The notes: generated from the letters alone by a model not told the origin. A stretch of 5,008 bases of DNA from Candidatus Omnitrophota bacterium (GCA_016206635.1 JACQRF010000007.1:1-5008); one strand, 5' to 3'; counted from the first letter of the stretch, positions 1-5,008 are shown. Translations and numbers: made by a program.

Positions 1-1881
1 CACTTGGCCATGATAGGAGGTGTTCGAGGCGTCGAAATCGGGGGTGAGGCCGCCGAACCAGGTGGTGTTCGGGCTGTTGAGCGTGGTCGTGAACGAATTG
101 GCGCGGGTCGAGGTGAGGGCGAACTGGCGGGCGACGTTCACGCTGCAGGTCAGGGCATCCACCGGCTGGCCGAGCAGACCGACCGTCACCGTATTGGACC
201 GGTACGAGGAGATCTCCGGCTCGGCATCGCCCGAGACGCGATAGCGGGAGTTCCGATGCTCGAACTGCGGGCGGAGCGACCACCGCGGCGTCAGCCGCAC
301 CTGCGTGGCGACGAGGGTCTCGTGGGTTGAACGCCGGGTATCCTCGATGCGGCCCGGGTAGTAGTACGCCGTCGTCGTGTGGGTGAAGTCCGGATCGCCC
401 GGCTTGGTGTTCGCCACGTCCACCTTTTCGTCCACATCGGCGTCATCCACCCGGTAGCGGTACCGCCCCCACCACGAGAGCCATGGGATGGCCCAGTTGC
501 GGACGCTGACGGTGTACCGGTTGCGCTGCTCCAGATAGCGGCTCACCCACTGCCAGTCCCCCTCGTTGCCGCTATTGCGGCTGCCGATGATGTCGGCGCT
601 CCAATCATATTTCACCCGGCTCTGATCCAGCGAGGCATCCAGCGCGATGCGGGTGTTCGGCAGCGCGGTGATCTCGAGGCCGAGATCTTCCGTCGCCGAG
701 ACTTCTCGGTTGATGGATTTGTTCACGCCGTACTCATCCACGGTGGTGACGTCGCTGTCCACCGCGTTGGCCTCCGCCCCCTCCTCGCCGCGGGTGGAGA
801 CGCCAACCGTCCGGCCCGCCAGGAACCGCACCCCGGCCCACACACGCGCCCAGTCCACCGGGGTGTAGTCGGCGTGTCCCCCGAACCCTTGGGAGTGACT
901 GCGGCCACCGTGCTCGGCCACCAGATAGTTCAAGGAATGCTCGCCGTAATGGCGCGCCCCGGCCGGCGTCATCGAATCCACATCGGTATTGCTGCTCGTT
1001 TGGACCGCCGTGTAGTGATAATCCACGTCGAGCCGGAGGCGGCCCTGCAGGGCGTCCCGCGCGCCGGTCAGCGTGGTGGTCCAGGTGTCATGCCGCGGCT
1101 GGTTGCGGTAGGACCGCGTAAAGATCCGCTGGCCGTCGTTGTAGTAGCCGGGTTCCTCATAGGTATCCACGCCGCGGAACCGCTCGAACTCCTGGCGCGC
1201 GCCCCACGTCCACGCCCCCACCTGATGTGAGCCGCCGAGGTAGACCGTATCGGTCTTCTCATCCCGCTCTCGCTGGAGCGGGATCGTGAACATGATGAAA
1301 TCGTCCGGGTCGGCGTTCCGCAGCCACCCGCCCCAAAAGGAGTTGGTCTCGCCGTCGCGGGATCGGTGGCGATAGCCGGCAAACAGGTGGGGCTTTCCCG
1401 ACGCCTTGACGCCCCCCTCTACCAGGAAATCGCCCCGCAGCGTCCGCAGCGTCGTGTCCAACTCGTAGAGGTGCGGCGGCTCGTTGTAGAACCGGTTGGA
1501 GGAGTCGTAGTACTTGGGGTACAAACTCCCTTCCTGGGTCACGTAGAGGCCGCCGTCGCGCTCCCACCGGGTGTTGAGCTGGAAATCCGCCTCGTGGCGG
1601 GCCCGGACGTTCGAGGTCAGCTGCCACCCTTGCCCGAGGATGTTCGTCGTCAACCAATCCAGCCCGCCGGTCCACCCGTCGCGGACCTGGAGATCCTCCT
1701 GATAGCGGTGGCGGTCCCCGCCGGCCGCCTCGGTGAGATACAGCGAGCTCATCTGCCCCTGCATCGTCACGTGAGTCCCGCCGCGATCTTCGGCCGCCCA
1801 CGCCGCAGGCAGAAGGCCGCTCCCGCACAGCACGCTGACGATCGCGATCGCGAAGAATGGCCGGCAAGAGGGTGGTCTCAT
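1..1881 (-). CDS. MtrB/PioB-type outer-membrane beta-barrel porin of a porin-cytochrome conduit (3' end beyond window)
   Basis: The frame is open without a stop from ATG 1881 to the window edge, giving 627 residues with the C-terminus missing. Residues 1-30 form a Sec signal peptide (Arg near the start, hydrophobic FAIAIVSVLCG, AWA cleavage site). The mature chain looks like a large beta-barrel: alternating polar and aromatic stretches rich in Tyr, Trp, Arg and Asp (for example SWWGRYRYRVDD, TTTAYYYPGRI), few Lys, and a single Cys (C579). Known MtrB/PioB proteins are about 650-800 residues and sheath a periplasmic multiheme cytochrome in the outer membrane. The assignment rests on this architecture plus the directly upstream MtrA/DmsE-like gene, whose stop overlaps this start by 4 nt (ATGA). 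An AAGGAG (1893-1898) precedes the ATG by 11 nt. The N-terminal CXXC of Shewanella MtrB is absent. A different large barrel family is possible but less likely in this context. Confidence 0.85.
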   Translation of the reverse strand, partial: MRPPSCRPFFAIAIVSVLCGSGLLPAAWAAEDRGGTHVTMQGQMSSLYLTEAAGGDRHRYQEDLQVRDGWTGGLDWLTTNILGQGWQLTSNVRARHEADFQLNTRWERDGGLYVTQEGSLYPKYYDSSNRFYNEPPHLYELDTTLRTLRGDFLVEGGVKASGKPHLFAGYRHRSRDGETNSFWGGWLRNADPDDFIMFTIPLQRERDEKTDTVYLGGSHQVGAWTWGARQEFERFRGVDTYEEPGYYNDGQRIFTRSYRNQPRHDTWTTTLTGARDALQGRLRLDVDYHYTAVQTSSNTDVDSMTPAGARHYGEHSLNYLVAEHGGRSHSQGFGGHADYTPVDWARVWAGVRFLAGRTVGVSTRGEEGAEANAVDSDVTTVDEYGVNKSINREVSATEDLGLEITALPNTRIALDASLDQSRVKYDWSADIIGSRNSGNEGDWQWVSRYLEQRNRYTVSVRNWAIPWLSWWGRYRYRVDDADVDEKVDVANTKPGDPDFTHTTTAYYYPGRIEDTRRSTHETLVATQVRLTPRWSLRPQFEHRNSRYRVSGDAEPEISSYRSNTVTVGLLGQPVDALTCSVNVARQFALTSTRANSFTTTLNSPNTTWFGGLTPDFDASNTSYHGQV

Positions 1882-2669
1882 TGGGTGCGCAGCTCCTTAT
1901 GGAAGTTGGAGCCGTGGACGGCCCGGTGACAGCCGGTGCAGTTGGCCCCTTCCCGCGTGCTGGGGTTGGTGGCGCGGCGGTGCGCGTAGTGGCCGATCTG
2001 CTGGAACTGGGTGGCGCTGAAGTGGCATTTGAGACAGAGGTTGAAGTCCCGCTCCGTCAAGAGCCGCGTCGTGATCGAGCCGTGCGGCGCGTGGCAGGTG
2101 GTGCACCCGTCGCGCATCGCCAGGTGCTCGAACACCCATGGGCCTTTGAGCTGTTGATGGCAGCTCAAGCACATCTCGTTCTGCGCCCGGGCCGCCCGCG
2201 GGGTGGGGGTTTCCCCATGCGGGGCGTGGCAGGCGGCGCAGGACATCCGGCCTTCCGGCACCGGGTGGTGGTACTGCAAGGCGAACTCGATCTTTTTGTC
2301 CACGTGGCAGGCGTAGCAGGTGCTGGGATTCTTCGAGGGGTTGATGATCCCGCCCACGCCACGGCCGCCGCCGGCTTCTACATGGCGGCTGCCCGGCCCA
2401 TGGCACGACTCGCAACTGATCTCCAGGCCCTCCGGGCCTTGGCCGGCGCCGACCTTCGCGTGGGGGGAATGCTGATGGCGGGCCGCGATATCGCCGTGGC
2501 ATGCCGCGCACTGCTCAGAACCCACGTACTCGGCGGGCGCCGCACTCGTCGTCTTGGGCTCCTCCGCCCACGCCGGCGCAGCGCACAGCGCCACGGCCAA
2601 CACCCAAGGGGTCAGACCCCTTGGGATCTGACCCCATTCGCACCCGATCAGATGGCGGCGCGTGGGCAT
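1878..2669 (-). CDS. Exported octaheme c-type cytochrome, DmsE/MtrA family
   Basis: This 263-residue protein has a Sec signal peptide of about 35 residues (hydrophobic WVLAVALCAA, cleavage near AWA35). It has eight CXXCH heme-binding motifs, starting at C54, C86, C118, C144, C167, C189, C212 and C244. The mature part has 13 further His residues, enough for bis-His ligation of every heme. Family-typical signatures are CHGPGSRH after heme 2, CHAPHG after hemes 4 and 6, and a closing CHRAVHGSN. In the MtrA/PioA/DmsE family the protein sits in or under an outer-membrane barrel and passes electrons between periplasm and cell surface; the porin gene next door supports that role. MtrA-type proteins usually have ten hemes and about 300 or more residues, so this one is short by two motifs. 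GAGGAG (2677-2682) lies 7 nt before the ATG. A palindromic element lies within the signal-peptide codons. Direction of electron flow and terminal partner cannot be told from this window. Confidence 0.93.
   Translation of the reverse strand: MPTRRHLIGCEWGQIPRGLTPWVLAVALCAAPAWAEEPKTTSAAPAEYVGSEQCAACHGDIAARHQHSPHAKVGAGQGPEGLEISCESCHGPGSRHVEAGGGRGVGGIINPSKNPSTCYACHVDKKIEFALQYHHPVPEGRMSCAACHAPHGETPTPRAARAQNEMCLSCHQQLKGPWVFEHLAMRDGCTTCHAPHGSITTRLLTERDFNLCLKCHFSATQFQQIGHYAHRRATNPSTREGANCTGCHRAVHGSNFHKELRTQ
2603..2635. repeat. Compound palindrome of REP type inside the octaheme cytochrome signal-peptide codons
   Basis: Two overlapping perfect inverted repeats are visible. The first is CCCAAGGGGTC / GACCCCTTGGG, with 11-bp arms around a single central base (2603-2625). 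The second is GGGGTCAGA / TCTGACCCC, with 9-bp arms 10 bases apart (2608-2616 and 2627-2635). They can form mutually exclusive hairpins. The stretch encodes roughly residues 12-22 of the octaheme cytochrome, between a basic N-terminus and the hydrophobic core of the signal peptide. Removing 11 codons here would still leave an ordinary signal peptide. The GGGGTCAGACCCC core resembles short palindromic elements I know from intergenic regions of diverse genomes, often tied to RAYT-type transposases. That identity is inference; no second copy exists in the window. Confidence 0.7.
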
Positions 2670-2676
2670 GAGTTGT

Positions 2677-2682
2677 CTCCTC
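2677..2682 (-). promoter_or_regulatory. Ribosome binding site of the octaheme cytochrome
   Basis: GAGGAG sits 7 nt upstream of ATG 2669, in the 14-nt gap after the monoheme cytochrome stop. It fixes the start at 2669 and so confirms that the palindrome-containing codons are translated as part of the signal peptide. Confidence 0.8.
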
Positions 2683-2683
2683 G

Positions 2684-3025
2684 TTACTTCGACGCCGGGT
2701 CGCCGGGGTTGGTGCCGGCCGCAACCTCAGCGGCATTCGAGATGCCGTCGCCATCGGCATCCTGCGCCTCGACGGCCTTGATCTCCGCGGGGGTCAGCTT
2801 CTTCGCGTCGGCCGGGGTCTTGGCCTTGGCCTGCTGCAGGGCCAGGCCGTAGGCGTTGAGGTCGCCCTTCTTGCCAATGGCGCCCTGGTGACAGGTCTTG
2901 CACCCGGTGGTCTTCGCGCCCGGGTACGCCTGCTTGAAACTCTTGGTATTGTCCAACGTGGCCGACGCCGGGACGGCACGCCCGAGCACGGCCATCATCC
3001 CGAACGCGATGATGAGAGTGCGCAT
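2684..3025 (-). CDS. Small exported monoheme cytochrome c with EF-hand-like calcium loop
   Basis: This is a 113-residue protein. Residues 1-22 are a Sec signal peptide (MRTLIIAFGMMAVLG, cleavage after ASA). One heme motif, CKTCH, spans residues 42-46. Near the C-terminus, D89-x-D91-x-D93-G94 followed by E100 makes an EF-hand/thrombospondin-3-like calcium loop, leading into GTNPGDPASK. The order CXXCH, then LNAYG, then DxDGDGxxNxxE, then GTxPGDP recurs in small periplasmic cytochromes near multiheme gene clusters (general family knowledge). The mature chain has no Met and no His besides the CXXCH one, so the second axial ligand is unclear. ATG 3025 is chosen over an upstream ATG at 3058 because it begins directly at the signal peptide and is preceded by a G-rich AGGGGGG (3029-3035). 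It overlaps the end of hemA by 31 nt and ends 14 nt before the octaheme gene. A role as periplasmic electron carrier or conduit accessory is inferred from position. Confidence 0.88.
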   Translation of the reverse strand: MRTLIIAFGMMAVLGRAVPASATLDNTKSFKQAYPGAKTTGCKTCHQGAIGKKGDLNAYGLALQQAKAKTPADAKKLTPAEIKAVEAQDADGDGISNAAEVAAGTNPGDPASK

Positions 3026-4071
3026 ACACCCCCCTGGTGGATGAACGGGTGACGCCAACGCTCGAACTTCTCCACTTCGTGATGGAGCAACGCTTCGCCC
3101 TGCGCCACGGCGAGACGGCGCCGAGCCACCCCTTGCCGAGCCAACGACTGCACATCGTCCATGTCATACACGGACACCCCGGGCCGCCGCTTGAGGGCGG
3201 GATCAATATTGCGCGGGACGGAGAGATCGGCGAGGAACAGCGGCTTCCCGCCTCGGCGCGGCCACGCCGCCTCGACATCGGCCGCATCAATCACATAGTG
3301 CGGGGCCTGGGTGCAGACGATCGCGATGTCCACGTGATCCAGGTGCCGCAGGGCTTCCTCCCACGACAGCCACATCCCGCGGCAGAGGGTGGCCAGCGCC
3401 TGGGCCCGGTCGGCCGTCCGGTTGACCACCCAGAGCTGGCCGACGCCCTGCTTGAGGAGGTGCCGGGCGGTGGTCTCGGCGGCTTTTCCGGCGCCCCACA
3501 ACAGCGCGTCGCGGGCGTCCAGCCGTCCGCCGAAGCGCGCGCGGGCCAGCTCGACGACGACCGAGCCCACCGAGGCCGACCCGGCGCCGATCGCGGTGCG
3601 GGCGCGGTCCACTTTGGCGGCATGGAGCGCCGACTGGAACGCGCGGTTGAGGGAGGGATCGGTGGCGCCGGCGGCCTGCGCCATCAGGTACGCCTGCTTG
3701 ACCTGGGCCGCGATCTCGCTCTCCCCCAGCACCATCGAGTCGAGACCGGCCGTGACGCGGAAGAGATGGCGGACCACGGCATCGTCCGCCAACGCATAGA
3801 GATGGGGGCGCAGCGCCTCGACCGGCATGCCGCTGCGGACGGCCAACCACTCGATGAGCCGCGCCGCGGGGGACGGGCACGAGGGGGCGGGGGCCGTGGT
3901 GACGTAATATTCGACGCGGTTGCAGGTGGATAGGATGACGGCGGCGCCGAACCGGCCGCAGGCCTGCACCTCGGCCACCACCGTCGCGAGATCGCGGGAC
4001 GCCACGGCCAGCCGCTCACGCACGGCGACGGGCGCCGTCCGATGGCTGACCCCGACGACGGAGAGTCGCAT
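2995..4071 (-). CDS. hemA: Glutamyl-tRNA reductase lacking the C-terminal dimerisation domain
   Basis: HemA reduces glutamyl-tRNA(Glu) with NADPH to glutamate-1-semialdehyde, the first committed step of C5 tetrapyrrole synthesis in the cytoplasm. Residues 1 to about 155 form the catalytic domain: GVSHRTAPV near the start, ILSTCNRVEYY with nucleophile Cys50, His102 in VVRHLFRVTAGL, and LDSMVLGESEI at 111-120. Residues from about 160 to 305 form the Rossmann domain with WGAGKAAE and DLSVPRNID. The start of the long spinal helix follows (VYDMDDVQSL to FERWR at about 340). The protein then ends at residue 358 after an unrelated-looking HPFIHQGGVCALSSSRSG, whereas the family is usually about 415-430 residues. 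The missing part is the dimerisation domain. ATG 4071 is chosen because MRLSVVGVSHRTAP matches the family N-terminus; an ATG at 4116 would add 15 atypical residues. It starts 5 nt after the DUF2934 stop with no obvious Shine-Dalgarno, suggesting translational coupling. Confidence 0.95.
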   Translation of the reverse strand: MRLSVVGVSHRTAPVAVRERLAVASRDLATVVAEVQACGRFGAAVILSTCNRVEYYVTTAPAPSCPSPAARLIEWLAVRSGMPVEALRPHLYALADDAVVRHLFRVTAGLDSMVLGESEIAAQVKQAYLMAQAAGATDPSLNRAFQSALHAAKVDRARTAIGAGSASVGSVVVELARARFGGRLDARDALLWGAGKAAETTARHLLKQGVGQLWVVNRTADRAQALATLCRGMWLSWEEALRHLDHVDIAIVCTQAPHYVIDAADVEAAWPRRGGKPLFLADLSVPRNIDPALKRRPGVSVYDMDDVQSLARQGVARRRLAVAQGEALLHHEVEKFERWRHPFIHQGGVCALSSSRSG

Positions 4072-4076
4072 CCGGT

Positions 4077-4277
4077 TCAGCGGGTCTGCTTCAGTTGGAC
4101 TTCGGCTTGAAACCAATCGTCCCAGTCGCGCCCGTGCGCGCCGCCGCGCTGGAGATACAGCTCGTACGCGCGCTTGGCAATCGCTTCCTGCGTCGGATGC
4201 AACCGCTCATCGCCGGCCGGGCAGCCCTGGAGTGGGCGGGCGGGCGCTCGAGCCACCTTCTTGATGATGACAGGCAT
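4077..4277 (-). CDS. DUF2934 family small protein
   Basis: This is a 66-residue protein with the DUF2934 signature in its second half: EAIAKRAYELYLQRGG, then HGRDWDDWFQAEVQL. The N-terminal half is basic and Pro/Ala-rich (KKVARAPARPLQG). There is no signal peptide, membrane segment or Cys pair, so it is probably cytoplasmic. The family has no established biochemical function that I know of; its members are short and common in environmental bacteria. ATG 4277 is preferred over an in-frame GTG at 4283 because AGGAGG (4283-4288) would overlap that GTG but sits 5 nt before the ATG. It is the first gene after the palindromic putative operator and lies 5 nt upstream of hemA, so it probably leads the operon and couples hemA translation. 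A regulatory role towards HemA is possible but unsupported. Confidence 0.85.
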   Translation of the reverse strand: MPVIIKKVARAPARPLQGCPAGDERLHPTQEAIAKRAYELYLQRGGAHGRDWDDWFQAEVQLKQTR

Positions 4278-4282
4278 ACACA

Positions 4283-4288
4283 CCTCCT
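4283..4288 (-). promoter_or_regulatory. Strong Shine-Dalgarno of the DUF2934 gene
   Basis: AGGAGG (within AAGGAGGTG) lies 5 nt before ATG 4277. It overlaps an alternative GTG at 4281-4283, which decides the start in favour of the ATG. It is the best ribosome binding site in the window and marks the head of the downstream gene train. Confidence 0.85.
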
Positions 4289-4303
4289 TCCCGGATGGCG
4301 TCT

Positions 4304-4309
4304 ACGGTA
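4304..4309 (-). promoter_or_regulatory. Possible -10 element (TACCGT)
   Basis: TACCGT fits only the loose TAnnnT pattern and would be unremarkable alone. If it is a -10 hexamer, transcription would begin near 4297, about 20 nt before the DUF2934 ATG. The centre of the upstream palindrome would then fall at -41.5, the usual place for a class II CRP/FNR-family activator site. No TTGACA-like -35 is present, as expected for an activator-dependent promoter. This is a prediction from spacing only. Confidence 0.3.
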
Positions 4310-4326
4310 CGGCGGAGACGGCCATC

Positions 4327-4350
4327 GCTCTATGATTTATATCATAGAGC
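4327..4350. promoter_or_regulatory. Perfect 10-bp inverted repeat resembling a CRP/FNR-family operator
   Basis: The arms GCTCTATGAT (4327-4336) and ATCATAGAGC (4341-4350) flank TTAT. The core is ATGAT-N4-ATCAT, close to the FNR/ANR/FixK consensus TTGAT-N4-ATCAA and matching the superfamily core TGA-N6-TCA. It is strikingly AT-rich in this GC-rich DNA. It lies 6 nt after the polyprenyl synthase stop and about 50 nt before the DUF2934 start. A terminator for the upstream gene is the main alternative, but no T-run follows on the minus strand. If it is an operator, oxygen or redox control of the heme and cytochrome genes would be the natural reading. Confidence 0.5.
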
Positions 4351-4356
4351 CGAATT

Positions 4357-5008
4357 TTACGCCGAGAGGATGTAGTCGGTCAATTCCAACAGCCCTTGCC
4401 GGGCTGCCGAGGCCGGCAGCGGCCGTAGCGCGGCCTTGGCGTCGTCGGCCAAGCGCCGCGCCTTGTCGAAGCAGGGCGAGGCCACATCGTGCGCGAGCGC
4501 CAGCTCCCGGAGCTGCTGTGTCGAGCCGTTGCCGTGGCGCCGCAGCAGGTCGAGGACCTGGCGGCGCGTGGCGGCATCCGCGCGCTCGCGCAGCGTGATG
4601 AGCGGCAGCGTCATTTGGCCGTGCTCGAGGTCGGTGCCGAGCGATTTGCCGAGGCGGGCCTCTTCGCCCAACACATCCTGGGTATCATCCACGATCTGGA
4701 ACGCCGTGCCGAACGCCTGGCCGAAGTCGGCCAGCGCCTGCGCGGCCGCCGGGTCCGCGCCCGCCAACTGCGCCCCACCCTGACACGCGGCCGCCATCAG
4801 CGAGGCGGTCTTCTCCTGGATGATGGCGAGGTAGGTCGCCTCGCCAAGCTCGAGATCGCCTTGGTGGCGCACCTGCGTGACCTCGCCGACGCAGACCCGC
4901 TGGCTGGTCCGCGACATCAACCGTAAAACCTCCGGCGAGCCGACGGCGCTCAGCAGGCAGAACGCCTGCGAGTAGAGATAATCGCCGGCCAAGACCGAGA
5001 GCGTGTTC
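4357..5008 (-). CDS. Trans-type polyprenyl diphosphate synthase (5' end beyond window)
   Basis: The visible 216 residues are the C-terminal two thirds of an all-alpha prenyltransferase that elongates allylic diphosphates with isopentenyl diphosphate. The chains serve quinone side chains or related lipids. The visible part opens with LSVLAGDYLYSQAF, which in this family follows shortly after the first Asp-rich motif, so that motif lies just outside the window. The second Asp-rich motif is present as FQIVDDTQDVLGEE (DDTQD codons at 4675-4689), followed by LGKSLGTDLEHGQMTLPLI, the expected Lys/Asp-rich context. The protein ends LTDYILSA at a TAA. A TTG at 4992 in the middle of the conserved AGDYL region is not the true start. 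Product length (octaprenyl, heptaprenyl, etc.) cannot be judged without the first motif. It is the gene before the putative operator and probably belongs to a separate transcription unit, though read-through is possible. Confidence 0.93.
   Translation of the reverse strand, partial: NTLSVLAGDYLYSQAFCLLSAVGSPEVLRLMSRTSQRVCVGEVTQVRHQGDLELGEATYLAIIQEKTASLMAAACQGGAQLAGADPAAAQALADFGQAFGTAFQIVDDTQDVLGEEARLGKSLGTDLEHGQMTLPLITLRERADAATRRQVLDLLRRHGNGSTQQLRELALAHDVASPCFDKARRLADDAKAALRPLPASAARQGLLELTDYILSA

Noticed and set aside
379..1230. A 283-codon open frame on the plus strand
   Set aside because: It lies antisense to the barrel porin and reads as Arg/Pro/Val-rich composition with no recognisable motif, the usual look of a GC-rich shadow frame.
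1259..1867. A 202-codon minus-strand frame inside the porin
   Set aside because: It is out of frame with the signal-peptide-bearing porin that starts at 1881 and stays open to the window edge. The product is Arg/Pro-rich low-complexity.
1857..2852. A 331-codon open frame on the plus strand
   Set aside because: It is exactly antisense to the octaheme cytochrome, whose eight CXXCH motifs leave no doubt about the real frame. Long antisense frames are common at this GC content, and its translation shows no domain.
2684..3030. A frameshifted remnant of the HemA dimerisation domain downstream of the hemA stop
   Set aside because: The region is fully occupied by the monoheme cytochrome with signal peptide and CXXCH. 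The other frames do not resemble the helical HemA C-terminus.
3026..3058. Upstream ATG at 3058 for the monoheme cytochrome
   Set aside because: It would put 11 extra residues, including two Pro and two Gly, before a complete signal peptide and deepen the overlap with hemA.
3037..3933. A 298-codon open frame on the plus strand
   Set aside because: It is antisense to hemA, which is certain from its motifs. The plus-strand product is Arg/Gly/His-rich without a domain.
4072..4116. Upstream ATG at 4116 for hemA
   Set aside because: It would add 15 residues not found in the family and overlap the DUF2934 gene by 40 nt. The family N-terminus begins at ATG 4071.
4327..4350. Palindrome as a Rho-independent terminator of the polyprenyl synthase gene
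   Set aside because: The stem is AT-rich and no T-run follows on the minus strand. A TTTT follows on the plus strand, but no plus-strand gene leads into it. Kept only as an alternative.
4990..4992. TTG at 4992 as the start of the polyprenyl synthase
   Set aside because: It falls inside the conserved VLAGDYL segment, and the frame stays open upstream to the window edge, so the gene is partial.
1..5008. tRNA, rRNA, CRISPR array or transposase gene
   Set aside because: Almost every base is accounted for by the minus-strand coding genes. No cloverleaf-like sequence, spaced direct repeats or transposase motifs were seen.

Overview
This window comes from a GC-rich (clearly above 60 % by eye) Gram-negative bacterium. 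It has an outer-membrane beta-barrel gene, exported multiheme cytochromes, and the C5 (glutamyl-tRNA) route to heme. The phylum cannot be fixed from sequence alone. The mix of a DUF2934 protein, a DmsE/MtrA-type cytochrome and an MtrB/PioB-type porin would suit an environmental lineage such as Nitrospirota, NC10/Methylomirabilota, Acidobacteriota or a deltaproteobacterial group, but that is inference.

Every credible gene lies on the minus strand, so the window reads right to left. At the right edge is the C-terminal two thirds of a trans-type polyprenyl diphosphate synthase (isoprenoid chains for quinones or lipid carriers). A 79-base gap between its stop codon and the next start holds a perfect 10-bp inverted repeat resembling a CRP/FNR-family operator. 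A possible -10 box and a strong Shine-Dalgarno follow it. Then comes a tight gene train: a small DUF2934 protein (4277-4077), hemA for glutamyl-tRNA reductase (4071-2995), a small exported monoheme cytochrome c with an EF-hand-like loop (3025-2684), an exported octaheme cytochrome of the DmsE/MtrA type (2669-1878), and an MtrB/PioB-type outer-membrane barrel protein that runs off the left edge (1881 to <1). Spacers are 5 and 14 nt and overlaps are 31 and 4 nt, so co-transcription and translational coupling are likely.

The last two genes form a porin-cytochrome pair, the core of MtrAB/PioAB/MtoAB-like conduits that carry electrons across the outer membrane. The monoheme protein could be a periplasmic shuttle or accessory. 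HemA commits glutamyl-tRNA to tetrapyrrole synthesis, so its placement directly ahead of three genes, two of which need nine hemes in total, makes metabolic sense.

Unusual points: HemA keeps its catalytic and NADPH domains but lacks the C-terminal dimerisation domain. The MtrA-like protein has eight rather than ten CXXCH motifs, consistent with loss of one internal two-heme module. A compound palindrome of REP type lies in frame inside its signal-peptide coding sequence. The monoheme cytochrome has no Met and no spare His in its mature chain to act as second axial ligand. There is no non-coding stretch over 300 bases, and I see no tRNA, rRNA, CRISPR array or transposase gene.
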